From NCBI GenBank assembly GCA_029262875.1, contig JAJCYO010000125.1:18480-82479 (forward strand): a stretch of DNA of 64,000 nucleotides, given 5' to 3'. The stretch comes from Flavobacteriales bacterium. GTDB lineage: Bacteria; Bacteroidota; Bacteroidia; Flavobacteriales_E; Vicingaceae. The notes under the pieces are model-generated. The model was not told where the DNA came from and did not search any database. It worked only from the letters and a program-made list of their open reading frames with translations. Each line of letters opens with the position of its first letter. Position 1 is the stretch's first letter. Shown here piece by piece: positions 46,040 to 54,917 of this stretch. Made by a program: the position numbers and the translations under genes.

Positions 46040-46143
46040 ACGATCTAAAAAATTATGACTACAATTGAAATAGGAGGTATCCTTTTTAATTAATTTTAGA
46101 ATTCCTCAATAAATTATTTCAAGTGTTGTCAGTTGAAGAAAGC

Positions 46144-46151
46144 CAAAAATA
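46144..46151 (-). promoter_or_regulatory. -7 box of the amidohydrolase operon
   Basis: TATTTTTG on the minus strand is a perfect TAnnTTTG about 105 bases before the ATG at 46039, giving a longer leader than most genes here. No TTG at the ideal spacing was seen. Confidence 0.4.
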
Positions 46152-46235
46152 ATATTTTAAACTGAAAGATGGCGTCAGTTAAATGATGAACGGCAAGATT
46201 AATTAGAATTAATTTAAATAACAGGCTCTTTTCCT

Positions 46236-46243
46236 TACTTTTG
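46236..46243 (+). promoter_or_regulatory. -7 box of the membrane protein/hflX operon
   Basis: TACTTTTG is a perfect match 22 bases before the ATG at 46266. No clear TTG lies upstream. Confidence 0.5.
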
Positions 46244-46265
46244 TTGCACACTAAAACGGATTAAA

Positions 46266-46706
46266 ATGTTACATGCACATTCTGGATTAAGGTTTTTGAT
46301 ACTATTGTTTTTATTGACTGCTATTATTAAATCATTAGCAGGTTGGTTCAGTAAAAAACCATTTGGAAAATCGGATAATTTAATTGCTATTTTGCTGTTG
46401 AGTTTTACTCATATCCAAGTAATCGTTGGAATAGTTGCTTTTGCAATGAGTAAATTGGTTAGAGGAGGTCTTGCTGACATGGCTGCGACTATGAAAAATG
46501 GTGATTTAAGGTTTTGGACAATTGAGCATGGCATAACAATGCTATTGGTTGTAGTATTAATTACTGTAGGAAGAATTAAATCTAAGAAAGCGGATACAGA
46601 TGAATTGAAACATAAGAAAGGTGCTATTTTCTATATAATAGCGTTGATTTTTATTCTCTGGGGAGGCGTAATTAAACCCTATGCCTTGGGAAGAGGTTGG
46701 TTTTAG
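46266..46706 (+). CDS. Small four-helix inner-membrane protein (cytochrome-b-like)
   Basis: The 146-residue protein has four hydrophobic helices (HAHSGLRFLILLFLLTAIIK, IAILLLSFTHIQVIVGIVAF, IEHGITMLLVVVLITVGRI, AIFYIIALIFILWGGVI) with histidines at helix ends (H3, H5, TH, EH) in a pattern that could bind heme, as in small cytochrome-b-like proteins of Bacteroidota. There is no signal peptide other than the first helix. It lies 12 bases upstream of hflX, so they probably form one transcript. A redox role is only an inference from the histidines. Confidence 0.72.
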   Translation: MLHAHSGLRFLILLFLLTAIIKSLAGWFSKKPFGKSDNLIAILLLSFTHIQVIVGIVAFAMSKLVRGGLADMAATMKNGDLRFWTIEHGITMLLVVVLITVGRIKSKKADTDELKHKKGAIFYIIALIFILWGGVIKPYALGRGWF

Positions 46707-46718
46707 ATAATGTAGAGT

Positions 46719-47918
46719 TTGAAAAAAAAATCACACAGCACTTCAGAACAATCTAAGGAAACAGCCGTTTTGGTTGGTGTTACTGTACGGAACCAAAAAG
46801 ACAGTACGACTCTTGAATACTTAGATGAATTAGCATTTTTAGCTGAAACAGCTGGTGTTAAAACCTTAAAACGATTTGTTCAAAAATTGGATAGACCCCA
46901 CCCTAAAACCTTTATTGGTAAAGGGAAAATGGAGGATGTTCTTGATTATGTTAAAGAACATGGAGTTGACATGGTTATCTTTGATGATGAATTATCTCCG
47001 TCTCAACTGAGAAATATCGAGCGGATTTTAGAAGTAAAAATTTTAGATAGAAGTAACCTCATCTTAGATATTTTTGCAACAAGAGCTCAAACAGCCCACG
47101 CGAGAACACAGGTTGAGTTAGCCCAATATCAGTACCTGTTGCCGCGATTAACAAGAATGTGGACCCACTTAGATAGACAAAAAGGTGGTGGCGCAGGAAT
47201 GCGTGGACCTGGAGAAACTCAAATAGAAACGGATAAAAGAATAATCACTCAAAAAATTTCTTTACTAAAAGAAAAATTGCAGAAGATAGACAAGCAAAAA
47301 TCTACTCAACGAAAGCAACGAATGCAGCTGGTGAGAGTTGCTTTGGTTGGATATACCAATGTTGGGAAATCTACCATAATGAACATGCTTAGTAAATCTG
47401 ATGTATTTGCTGAGAACAAACTGTTTGCAACGTTAGACACGACTATAAGAAAGGTAGTGATTAAGAATTTGCCGTTCTTATTAACGGATACTGTAGGGTT
47501 CATTAGAAAACTTCCTCATCATTTAGTGGAGTCTTTTAAGTCTACATTGGATGAGGTTAGAGATGCTGATGTATTGGTTCATGTTGTTGATGTTTCTCAT
47601 CCAAATTTTGAAGACCATGTTAATGTGGTGAATGAAACATTAAAAGACATAGGAGGTTTGGATAAGCCCATTATCATTGTTTTTAATAAAGTCGATGCGT
47701 TTACTTACGTAAAGAAAGATGAAGATGATTTGCTCCCTAAAACACGAGAGAATTATTCATTAGAAGACTTAAAGAAAATGTGGATGTCGAAAGTAGATGC
47801 GCCTACGGTTTATATCTCTGCAGTTAAAAAAATAAATACGGATGAGTTGAAAGAGGTCATGTATAAACTCATTAAGAATACACATCTCAATATTTATCCT
47901 CACCAATTATTGTATTAA
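46719..47918 (+). CDS. hflX: GTPase HflX
   Basis: The 399-residue protein starts at a TTG (46719); no ATG is available because an in-frame TAG lies six bases upstream. The N-terminal HflX domain (AELAGVKTLKR-type, FIGKGKMEDVLDYV, DELSPSQLRNIE) is followed by the Gly-rich linker GGGAGMRGPGETQIETDKR and a G domain with VGYTNVGKSTIMN (G1), DTVGFIRKLPHHL (G3) and FNKVD (G4). HflX binds the large ribosomal subunit and rescues or splits stalled ribosomes. Length and motif order are normal. It ends at a bidirectional terminator. Confidence 0.96.
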   Translation: MKKKSHSTSEQSKETAVLVGVTVRNQKDSTTLEYLDELAFLAETAGVKTLKRFVQKLDRPHPKTFIGKGKMEDVLDYVKEHGVDMVIFDDELSPSQLRNIERILEVKILDRSNLILDIFATRAQTAHARTQVELAQYQYLLPRLTRMWTHLDRQKGGGAGMRGPGETQIETDKRIITQKISLLKEKLQKIDKQKSTQRKQRMQLVRVALVGYTNVGKSTIMNMLSKSDVFAENKLFATLDTTIRKVVIKNLPFLLTDTVGFIRKLPHHLVESFKSTLDEVRDADVLVHVVDVSHPNFEDHVNVVNETLKDIGGLDKPIIIVFNKVDAFTYVKKDEDDLLPKTRENYSLEDLKKMWMSKVDAPTVYISAVKKINTDELKEVMYKLIKNTHLNIYPHQLLY

Positions 47919-47919
47919 T

Positions 47920-47954
47920 AAAAAAGCCCGATGAAATTTCATCAGGCTTTTTTT
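47920..47954. terminator. Bidirectional terminator between hflX and the 386-residue cargo gene
   Basis: A6-GCC-c-GATGAA (47920-47934) and TTCATC-a-GGC-T7 (47938-47954) form a strong hairpin with A- and T-tracts on both sides. It serves the two converging genes. Confidence 0.88.
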
Positions 47955-47968
47955 AAATAAATTATTTT

Positions 47969-49126
47969 CTATTTTGCTACGACAAATTTATTGGAATGGA
48001 GAACAATTCCATCAACATCATAAATGTTGTAGAAATAAATTCCATCTTCTAAATCGGAAATAGACAGTGTTATTTTGTTTTTACTAAAACTATTGTCAGA
48101 AATTAACTTACCAGTAACATCTAATAGTTGAATACTGCTATTGTTTGTTAAACTAGTTTCAATAGTAATTTCAGTTGCAGCAGGATTAGGATACAACGAC
48201 ACCCCCGATACAGTAGTTGCTTGTTGAGCTATACCCACTGTTGGTGTAGATTTTTGCCAATCAACTCTGTTTACAGTACCGTTAGCTTCATAATCCATTT
48301 CAACAATTGGAAACCTTGCCGTTGGGTCGTCTGTCCACCACCTTGCTGATCTTGTTGTATCGTACACCACAGGAGTTACAATAACAGGTCCAAATGGAGG
48401 AGGAATATTTGCTAAGAAATTAACCGTTGTAGCACTTATGATTTCCCAAGTTCCATTTACCAATTGCCATGTAGTGTCAACGGTTTCTTCAATAACAATT
48501 TGTCTCAGAGATGGAAATGTTCCAAAAGGAGTGGTTACATTACCCCAACCGTCAATATTACTTGTTAAAGTTGCTTCACGAGTAAGTTTTAAAGAATCGA
48601 CATGTCCATGAGGACCATCTGGAAGAGGAGGAATACTGTCTGGATCAATTCCTAATGGGAACGAAAATAAATCACCATTCCAGGTACCACCAAAGTTAGT
48701 TCCCATAGTAGATGGGAAAGTTAGAATGGTTGTAACAAAAGGAAATGTTGTCGGCTGTCCATTTTGTATTTGATACACACCATCTACAAATAATCCAGCT
48801 GCATTTTTAGTTAAATACGTCCATGTACTGTCCTGATCGGTATCTTCCATTCCTATATTAGAAAGAGGAAAATTAGATGAACCAGGAAGAGGTCCAGGAT
48901 TTTTAAAAGATAAAGTATCTAATACATCTTCGTTAAGAGCAGAATAGTTCCAAGTTTGACTAGCTCCTCCAGAGCCTATGGTAATCGCTCCAGGAATAGT
49001 ATCGCCAGCTTGTTCTACTACATCTCCTGCACCAACAACATCACCTGAGTTGACGGTTATTTGAGCTTGAGAGCTGTAAATACCAATGCTTGTAAGCATG
49101 ATTAAAGAAAGTAAAGTTTTTTTCAT
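47969..49126 (-). CDS. Secreted protein with type A T9SS sorting domain
   Basis: The protein has 386 residues from the ATG at 49126, which gives a clean signal peptide (MKKTLLSLIMLTSIGIYSSQ); an in-frame ATG at 49153 adds nine residues. After it comes ITVNSGDVVGAGDVVEQAG and ASQTWNYSAL, the same opening pattern as the 332-residue protein at 51839 (ANQTWDFSTA), so the two are probably distant paralogs of one beta-sandwich family. The end is a sorting domain (GVSLYPNPAATEITIE, LLDVTGKLISDN, LEDGIYFYNIYD, NKFVVAK). No catalytic motif is seen. A -7-like box (TTATTTTCG) lies about 40 bases upstream. Confidence 0.82.
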   Translation of the reverse strand: MKKTLLSLIMLTSIGIYSSQAQITVNSGDVVGAGDVVEQAGDTIPGAITIGSGGASQTWNYSALNEDVLDTLSFKNPGPLPGSSNFPLSNIGMEDTDQDSTWTYLTKNAAGLFVDGVYQIQNGQPTTFPFVTTILTFPSTMGTNFGGTWNGDLFSFPLGIDPDSIPPLPDGPHGHVDSLKLTREATLTSNIDGWGNVTTPFGTFPSLRQIVIEETVDTTWQLVNGTWEIISATTVNFLANIPPPFGPVIVTPVVYDTTRSARWWTDDPTARFPIVEMDYEANGTVNRVDWQKSTPTVGIAQQATTVSGVSLYPNPAATEITIETSLTNNSSIQLLDVTGKLISDNSFSKNKITLSISDLEDGIYFYNIYDVDGIVLHSNKFVVAK

Positions 49127-49206
49127 ATTATATAGTTTTAAAAGTTGAAACACGAAAATAAACTATATTTACTTAAATAACAATGACTTACAAAAAGTAA
49201 ACAAAA

Positions 49207-50076
49207 CTATTTGATTGCGTTAAATTTATTGGTTGCTGTTATTTCACCAGTAACAGTGCTAAAAACCTTGTAGATATATGTTCCTGATGGAAGCGAAGAG
49301 ATATCAATTTTAGATTGTTGATTAAATGAAGAACTCAATAATAATTTCCCTGATAGGTCGTAAATTTCAATTTGTTGATTGTCTGGTGAATTGGTTTGCA
49401 CATTAATGAAAGATTTTGCAGGGTTGGGGAAAACATGTATGTAATATTCTTCTTGCGGTTTTTCTTTCCCAACATTTAGTCTTAAATTATCTAAATACAA
49501 TGTCGAACCAATTTTAGAATAACCTTTTGTCCCATTATTTATTACAGCATTGGCACTAGATAGAGCAATAATGTTAATGTTGTCTGGCTCATTACCCGAA
49601 TAGTATTCGATGTTAATTGTTTTGCTCATCCAACTTTCTTGAATTTGAGCTGTTGTGAAAAAACCTTCCCCAACGACTATTATAGAATCATTGATGGTTT
49701 TAGTTAATTGCACTCCAACCAAAACTTCATCACCTATTTTTGGGTTGGATTGATAAGAAAAAGTAAAGCTTTTAGGTCTTTGGGTATATTCCGATTGTTG
49801 CATTAAAGAACCAGCTAAAGTATCTAATCCATAAGAAGCACCTATTTCCCAGTAAGAAGTAATAAGTTTAACATAAGCCAATCCTGAGGCAGGATTATCA
49901 ACTTCTTTAAACATGGTTGCTGGAGCATTATACTTGGTTGCATCAGAAGTGTTTATCCAATTTTTTGCCTCATCAATTCCGCTGTAATTAATTCCCCATT
50001 TCTCGAAATTTAAATTTGACTGAGCAGAGCATGTTACAGCTATAATAAAAATGGATATGGAAAATAGTATCTTCAA
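49207..50076 (-). CDS. Secreted carbohydrate-binding-like protein with type A T9SS domain
   Basis: The 289-residue protein starts at a TTG (minus strand 50076) and has a signal peptide (KILFSISIFIIAVTCSAQ). The mature domain opens SNLNFEKWGINYSGIDEAKN and includes YTQRPKSFTFSYQSNPKIGD and STLYLDNLRL, a pattern seen in surface carbohydrate-binding or PCMD-like beta-sandwich domains. A type A sorting domain closes the protein (HVFPNPAKSFINVQT, IEIYDLSGKLLLSS, LPSGTYIYKVFS). It is probably a surface binding protein; the ligand is unknown. Its start is 92 bases from rbfA, transcribed in the opposite direction. Confidence 0.78.
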   Translation of the reverse strand: MKILFSISIFIIAVTCSAQSNLNFEKWGINYSGIDEAKNWINTSDATKYNAPATMFKEVDNPASGLAYVKLITSYWEIGASYGLDTLAGSLMQQSEYTQRPKSFTFSYQSNPKIGDEVLVGVQLTKTINDSIIVVGEGFFTTAQIQESWMSKTINIEYYSGNEPDNINIIALSSANAVINNGTKGYSKIGSTLYLDNLRLNVGKEKPQEEYYIHVFPNPAKSFINVQTNSPDNQQIEIYDLSGKLLLSSSFNQQSKIDISSLPSGTYIYKVFSTVTGEITATNKFNAIK

Positions 50077-50126
50077 AACGAGAGTAAATGTAGAAAATTA
50101 ATAGGATGGTTTTTAATTAACTTTTC

Positions 50127-50163
50127 AACAGTATAACTGTTAAAAACATATTTGATACCTTTG
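50127..50163 (+). promoter_or_regulatory. rbfA promoter with inverted repeat over the -33 region
   Basis: AACAGT-ata-ACTGTT (50127-50141) is a perfect inverted repeat that ends 14 bases before TACCTTTG (50156-50163), a perfect -7 box. The box lies five bases before the ATG at 50169, so rbfA is probably leaderless. The repeat covers the place where a -33 TTG would be. Confidence 0.5.
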
Positions 50164-50168
50164 TGTTT

Positions 50169-50507
50169 ATGAGTTCAATAAGACAAAATAAGGTTGCAAG
50201 ATTGTTGCAAAAAGAGGTAAGCAATATTTTTCAGTTAAACGCTGCAAATTGGTTTCCTAACACAATGGTTACCGTAACGGTGGTTCGCGTTTCCCCAGAT
50301 TTTAGTTTTGCTAAAGTTTATTTAAGTGTTTTTGGAAAAATGGAACCAAAAGAATGCGTTGAACTTATTTCTGCTCATGCTAAAATGGTGAGAGGAGAGT
50401 TGGGAAAAAAAATAGGAAAACAATTAAGAATTACCCCAGAATTGGCTTTTTATGTTGATGATTCTCTGGATTATGCAGAAGAAATTGACCAACTTTTAAA
50501 AGAGTAG
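50169..50507 (+). CDS. rbfA: 30S ribosome-binding factor A
   Basis: The protein has 112 residues from the ATG at 50169; a GTG at 50163 is the last base of the promoter -7 box and can be excluded. The sequence has the RbfA KH-like pattern: SSIRQNKVARLLQKEVSNIF, VTVVRVSPDFSFAKVYLSVF and LRITPELAFYVDDSLDYAEEI. It helps mature the 16S rRNA 5' end in the 30S subunit, especially in the cold. The stop is followed directly by the TTG start of the permease gene, so the two form an operon. Confidence 0.95.
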   Translation: MSSIRQNKVARLLQKEVSNIFQLNAANWFPNTMVTVTVVRVSPDFSFAKVYLSVFGKMEPKECVELISAHAKMVRGELGKKIGKQLRITPELAFYVDDSLDYAEEIDQLLKE

Positions 50508-51713
50508 TTGAACTTTCCTTTTTACATAGCTAAGCGTTACTTGATTTCTAAGAAATCGCACAATGTTATTAATATTATTTCTTGGATTTCGGTAACAGGT
50601 ATTGCTATTGGAACCATGGCATTGATTATCGTGCTTTCAGCATTTAACGGTTTAGAAACGTTGGTCGAAGACCTTTATGCTTCCTTTGATCCAGACTTAA
50701 AAATTACCATTGTTGAAGGAAAAACCTTTGATGTGAATGAATTTCCCAAAGCTAAAATCCTGGAAATTGCTGAGGTTGAATTTTATAATTCAGCTTTAGA
50801 AGAGGTGGCTTTAATTAAGTATCAGGATAAACAAACAGTAGCAACCATTAAAGGAGTTGAAGAAAGTTTTTATGCCATGAGCGGCATGGACTCTTTGTTA
50901 ATTGAAGGTGATATTAAGCACAATGCTGAAAACAATAACAACATTATTTTGGGTTGGGGAATTGCAGACAAGTTGGCATTATTTATTTCTGAAAGTGTTT
51001 ATCAAGTTGGAGTTATTGTGCCTAAAAGAGGTACAAAGAAAGGCCTGTCACCTGGCTCTGAGTTCAATAGAAAAACAGCAAATGCTACGGGTATTTTTTC
51101 CGTTAATCCAGATTTTGACACTAAATATGTGCTGGGAGAATTGGAGTTTGTGCAGAAACTGTTAAAACACAAAAACAGGCTTTCATCTGTAGAGTTAGGC
51201 TTAAAAGAAGGAAGCGATTGGAATAAGGTAAAAGAAAAAGTGCAACAAGTGGTTGGAGATAAGTATAAAGTTCAGACAAGATTTGAAATGAATGAACTTA
51301 TTTTTAAAACCAATGCGACAGAGAAATGGATTACCTTTTTAATTCTTTCCTTTATATTGGTCATAGCTTCTTTTAACATTATTGGGTCATTAACCATGTT
51401 AATTATTGATAAGAAAAAAGATGTTTGGATATTAAAAACGATGGGAGCAAATAACAGTGTTATTCGTAAAATTTTCTTTGCTGAAGGAATGCTCATTAAT
51501 TTATTAGGCGCATTTTCCGGGATGGCAATAGGCGCATTTATTTGTTGGCTGCAAATGCAATTTGGACTATTGCGTTTGGCAGGTGGTGTTGTAGATTTTT
51601 ATCCTATAGAATTGAATATTATGGATTTCGTTAATGTCTCTGTTATTGTAATCATTATTGGGTTAGTTGCTTCTTGGTATCCAGTAAGGATTTTGACAAG
51701 GAAGCATTTGTAA
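50508..51713 (+). CDS. LolC/LolE-like FtsX-family ABC permease
   Basis: The 401-residue protein starts at a TTG directly after the rbfA stop. It opens NFPFYIAKRYLISKKSHNVIN, the typical Bacteroidota lipoprotein-releasing permease start, with a first helix (ISWISVTGIAIGTMALIIVL), a periplasmic MacB/LolE-like domain (about 50-260), and three C-terminal helices (FLILSFILVIASFNIIGSL, LLGAFSGMAIGAFICWL, VSVIVIIIGLVASWYPV). It should help release outer-membrane lipoproteins, with an ATPase encoded elsewhere. The rbfA-permease pairing is common in Flavobacteriales. Confidence 0.9.
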   Translation: MNFPFYIAKRYLISKKSHNVINIISWISVTGIAIGTMALIIVLSAFNGLETLVEDLYASFDPDLKITIVEGKTFDVNEFPKAKILEIAEVEFYNSALEEVALIKYQDKQTVATIKGVEESFYAMSGMDSLLIEGDIKHNAENNNNIILGWGIADKLALFISESVYQVGVIVPKRGTKKGLSPGSEFNRKTANATGIFSVNPDFDTKYVLGELEFVQKLLKHKNRLSSVELGLKEGSDWNKVKEKVQQVVGDKYKVQTRFEMNELIFKTNATEKWITFLILSFILVIASFNIIGSLTMLIIDKKKDVWILKTMGANNSVIRKIFFAEGMLINLLGAFSGMAIGAFICWLQMQFGLLRLAGGVVDFYPIELNIMDFVNVSVIVIIIGLVASWYPVRILTRKHL

Positions 51714-51838
51714 TTTAGAGCCATCCCCCAGGCGATAAAAAGAAGCTACCACTTGATAAATCATGCTCTTTTCAGAACGTTATATGAATTACTTTAGTTT
51801 TAATGAAAATACACACTATTCATTAAAACTTAAAGATT

Positions 51839-52837
51839 ATGAAAAAACACTACTTATTTTTTACATTATTCATTGCAATAGGCGTAATAAGTCTTGATGC
51901 ACAAATAACGCTAACGAGTTCGGCAAATACGCCTTCTGTTGGCAATTCTTTTAACTATCATATTACAAACCCTGCTACTTTTAATGTGATGCAAAGTGGA
52001 GCAAACCAAACCTGGGATTTTTCTACAGCTTCTACTGCTCCGTCACCCTTTAATTACATTAATCTTGCAAGCTCGATTGAACCAGCCACTTACCCCAGTG
52101 CAAACTTAGTGGAATCTAATGGAGGATCAGAAAACTATTACAATAGTACGGTCAATGCATTTGCATTAGAAGGGCAACTGGTTCCAGGTCAGATTCGAGC
52201 AATATTTACTGACCCAAGAGAGATGTTGAACTTTCCGATTACTTATCCTAATTCATTTAATGAAACTTTTTCTGGGACAGCTGAAATAATTGCAGCAAGT
52301 ATTACTTATAATAGAGGAGGAACGAATGTGATGACAGCAGATGGCTATGGGACGCTTATTTTACCTTATACAACGGTTAACAATGTATTGAAAATAACCA
52401 ATGTTGGAAATTATACAGATATGCTTGGAGTAACAACTATAGCTACCTATGTAGATACATTAATAACGTTTTACAATGCTACAACCAATAATTTCATAGC
52501 TGGTTATTCTGTTTTGTATGCAAACGGGACATTAACTGCACAATATTCTTATCATATTGATCAAGCTGATTTGGTAGTTGGAATTGATGATGTTGTTACA
52601 GCTAAAAACTATGTGACCATTTATCCTAACCCAGCTAAAAATGTGGTTACCATTAAAAGTAATCAATTACTTGATGAGATTCACATTTATGATCTTACAG
52701 GGAAAATGATGAAGGCAATTAAACCTTCTTCTACTTTAGAACAGCAAATAAAAATAGACGATTTAAATGCAGGAATTTACTTTGTTAAATATATAGATGA
52801 TTATGGCTCACATTCAAAAAAAATGATCATTGAATAA
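51839..52837 (+). CDS. Secreted protein with type A T9SS sorting domain
   Basis: The 332-residue protein has a signal peptide (MKKHYLFFTLFIAIGVISLD, cut after AQ), a beta-rich domain (ITLTSSANTPSVGNSFNYHI, ANQTWDFSTAST, NYYNSTVNAFALEGQL) and a type A sorting domain (VTIYPNPAKNVVTIKS, IHIYDLTGKMMKAI, LNAGIYFVKYID, KKMIIE). Its opening matches the protein at 47969-49126 in style, so they may belong to the same family. The role is unknown. A bidirectional terminator follows. The 125 bases before it hold no ORF and no clear RNA structure. Confidence 0.82.
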   Translation: MKKHYLFFTLFIAIGVISLDAQITLTSSANTPSVGNSFNYHITNPATFNVMQSGANQTWDFSTASTAPSPFNYINLASSIEPATYPSANLVESNGGSENYYNSTVNAFALEGQLVPGQIRAIFTDPREMLNFPITYPNSFNETFSGTAEIIAASITYNRGGTNVMTADGYGTLILPYTTVNNVLKITNVGNYTDMLGVTTIATYVDTLITFYNATTNNFIAGYSVLYANGTLTAQYSYHIDQADLVVGIDDVVTAKNYVTIYPNPAKNVVTIKSNQLLDEIHIYDLTGKMMKAIKPSSTLEQQIKIDDLNAGIYFVKYIDDYGSHSKKMIIE

Positions 52838-52843
52838 GAGTAC

Positions 52844-52875
52844 AAAAAAGCCTGGCGTAGTTCACCAGGCTTTTT
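52844..52875. terminator. Bidirectional terminator between the cargo gene and dusB
   Basis: A6-GCCTGG (52844-52855) and CCAGGC-T5 (52865-52875) form a strong stem with a nine-base loop. It can serve both converging genes. Confidence 0.88.
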
Positions 52876-52880
52876 ATATG

Positions 52881-53858
52881 TTAAGTAAATACTTGTTCTA
52901 TTTCATTTAAGGCTGCAAAAACATCTACTGCATCATCTTGAGTAACGAGGTTCATTCTGTGAGGTTTAAAATGGTCTATTCCCTTAAAATAATTACCATA
53001 ATGTCTTCTCATTTCCAATACACCTAATTTTTCTCCTTTCCACTTTACAGACATCTCTAAATGCCTACGAGCGGCATTGATTCGGTCTTGTATTGTTGGT
53101 TTAGACAAGTGATTCCCAGTTGCCATAAAGTGTTTTATTTCGTTAAATATCCAAGGATAGCCAATGCTGGCTCTTCCTATCATAACACCATCAACACCGT
53201 ACTTGTTTTTTACTTCAACTACTTTTTCTGGTGTATCAACATCTCCATTTCCAAAAACTGGAATGTGCATTCTAGGGTTATTTTTTACCTCCCCAATTAA
53301 AGTCCAATCGGCACTTCCCTTATACATTTGTTTTCGAGTTCTGCCATGTATAGAAATTCCTTTAATACCTACATCTTGCAATCGTTCAGCAACTTCAACG
53401 ATGTATTTTGTTTCTTCGTTCCAGCCTAAACGTGTTTTTACGGTCACAGGTAAATCCGTAGAATTTACAATTGCTGCAGTCATTTCAACCATCTTTGGAA
53501 TGTCTTGTAAGATTCCAGCTCCAGAACCTTTACCAGCCACTTTTTTTACCGGGCAACCATAATTAATGTCAATAATATCTGGATTCGCTTGAGCAGTAAC
53601 TTCTGTTGCTCGTTTCATAGATTCAATATTATTTCCAAATATTTGAATCCCAATGGGCCTCTCGTATTCAAAGATGTCTAATTTTTGAACACTTTTAGCC
53701 GCATCCCTTATTAATCCTTCGGAGGAAATAAATTCAGTGTACATTAGGTCAGCTCCATTTTCTTTGCATAAAGCTCTAAAAGGAGGGTCACTTACATCCT
53801 CCATCGGGGCAAGTAATAAAGGAAATTCGCCTAATTCTATGTCACCTATTTTTACCAT
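52881..53858 (-). CDS. dusB: tRNA-dihydrouridine synthase
   Basis: The 325-residue cytoplasmic flavoenzyme reduces uridines in the tRNA D-loop. It shows LLAPMEDVSDPPFRALCKEN, IDINYGCPVKKVAGKGSGAGIL with the catalytic Cys102, VKTRLGW, ISIHGRTRKQMYKG and GNGDVDTPEKV, followed by a helical C-terminal domain. The length is normal for DusB. It is 17 bases downstream of the resorcinol-type cluster and in the same direction, but a perfect TACCTTTG -7 box seven bases before its ATG shows it can be transcribed on its own. Confidence 0.95.
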   Translation of the reverse strand: MVKIGDIELGEFPLLLAPMEDVSDPPFRALCKENGADLMYTEFISSEGLIRDAAKSVQKLDIFEYERPIGIQIFGNNIESMKRATEVTAQANPDIIDINYGCPVKKVAGKGSGAGILQDIPKMVEMTAAIVNSTDLPVTVKTRLGWNEETKYIVEVAERLQDVGIKGISIHGRTRKQMYKGSADWTLIGEVKNNPRMHIPVFGNGDVDTPEKVVEVKNKYGVDGVMIGRASIGYPWIFNEIKHFMATGNHLSKPTIQDRINAARRHLEMSVKWKGEKLGVLEMRRHYGNYFKGIDHFKPHRMNLVTQDDAVDVFAALNEIEQVFT

Positions 53859-53865
53859 CTTATAG

Positions 53866-53873
53866 CAAAGGTA
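53866..53873 (-). promoter_or_regulatory. -7 box of dusB, seven bases before ATG
   Basis: TACCTTTG on the minus strand lies between the stop of the ketosynthase-like gene and dusB. It is a perfect TAnnTTTG and predicts a leader of only a few bases. Confidence 0.5.
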
Positions 53874-53875
53874 GG

Positions 53876-54916
53876 TTAAACTTTTTTCAATAGAATAAAT
53901 CCATGCTGTGTCCCTAAGTAGTTGTTGTAAATTAGAATGTTCTGGGGAGCTCGTTTGGCATCCCTGTAAATGATTTCCTTAGGAATTTTTTTACCGTCTA
54001 ATATGTTAGAAGCGAGCCAGGTAGCAAATCCACTTGCTGTGGGATATTCTCCAACTAAATTTTTATAACTGTAAACAGTTGTCTCTGGGAATGCACTCAT
54101 GACATCAGTGTACCAGAAGTCAGTACGAAGATCCCCACAAAAACCAAGCATCAACGAATCGAGATCATTTAGACTAATGTCGTTTTTTTCTAAAAATTGG
54201 GTTGCTCGTTCTTCAATATTACAGCTTGTAGGGTAAGTAAATTGGTGAACATCAACGAGCTCACAGATGGCATTTTCTTTGTTGGTGGAAACAACAAACA
54301 TATTTGCCCCTTCACCACAAACAGAACCTTCAGTGTTACTGCCAAGTAATTCTGAAGATAAAATTTCTTCAGCCTTAAAATGACCAGCAAATTCATCTAT
54401 GTTAAAATTATGGGGTGAATTTTCTTCTACATTTCCAATCAATAGCTTAGAAACTTCCCCTTCTTCGAAAAGCAAAAGAGCATCTAATATTGTAGATTCA
54501 AAGGCTGTACCAATCCCCATATGGGTATTATTATACCCTGTGTTTTTACTCATTAATGCTAAATGCCCACCAATAGAGTTTGGTGTACTTTGAACAAAAT
54601 TAGTGGGGGTTAAAGTCCCCTCATCGTACTCAACAATTTGGTTCAAAAATTTAATACAGTCATCTAACCCTCCAGTTGCAGTTCCTATAATAATGCCTTC
54701 TATGTCATTTTGTTTTTCAATCAATGGCATTCCTGCGCCAATTCCTATTCGGACAGCCTTCCCCATTCTTCGGAGCAACCCTCTTGGAATTAAATCAGTA
54801 TAATCAGGTTCTATTGCATAGTACTTATTTCCATGAAATACTTCTACATTTCCATCAAACAATGAATTGTCAAATGTTTTTTGTGGTGATATGCTGTAGA
54901 GATCAGTAATGTACAT
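53876..54916 (-). CDS. Ketosynthase-like protein lacking the catalytic Cys (chain-length-factor-type)
   Basis: The 346-residue protein is related to the N-terminal ketoacyl-synthase-like family (GIIIGTATGGLDDCIKFLNQ, LTPTNFVQSTPNSIGGHLAL). The nucleophile region reads GIGTAFESTILDALL, with Phe139 where the active Cys should be, and no HGT or GH motif is seen downstream. Such proteins pair with a full ketosynthase and set chain length or shape the pocket, as in aryl polyene and aromatic polyketide systems. It lies one base after the complete ketosynthase gene, which is the likely partner. Short length compared with about 400 residues of FabF is normal for this subgroup. Confidence 0.82.
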   Translation of the reverse strand: MYITDLYSISPQKTFDNSLFDGNVEVFHGNKYYAIEPDYTDLIPRGLLRRMGKAVRIGIGAGMPLIEKQNDIEGIIIGTATGGLDDCIKFLNQIVEYDEGTLTPTNFVQSTPNSIGGHLALMSKNTGYNNTHMGIGTAFESTILDALLLFEEGEVSKLLIGNVEENSPHNFNIDEFAGHFKAEEILSSELLGSNTEGSVCGEGANMFVVSTNKENAICELVDVHQFTYPTSCNIEERATQFLEKNDISLNDLDSLMLGFCGDLRTDFWYTDVMSAFPETTVYSYKNLVGEYPTASGFATWLASNILDGKKIPKEIIYRDAKRAPQNILIYNNYLGTQHGFILLKKV

Positions 54917-54917
54917 T

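Noticed and set aside
51714..51838. Possible structured RNA upstream of the 332-residue gene
   Set aside because: A GC-richer patch (CCATCCCCCAGGCG) stands out, but no stable fold or tRNA-like pattern could be drawn.
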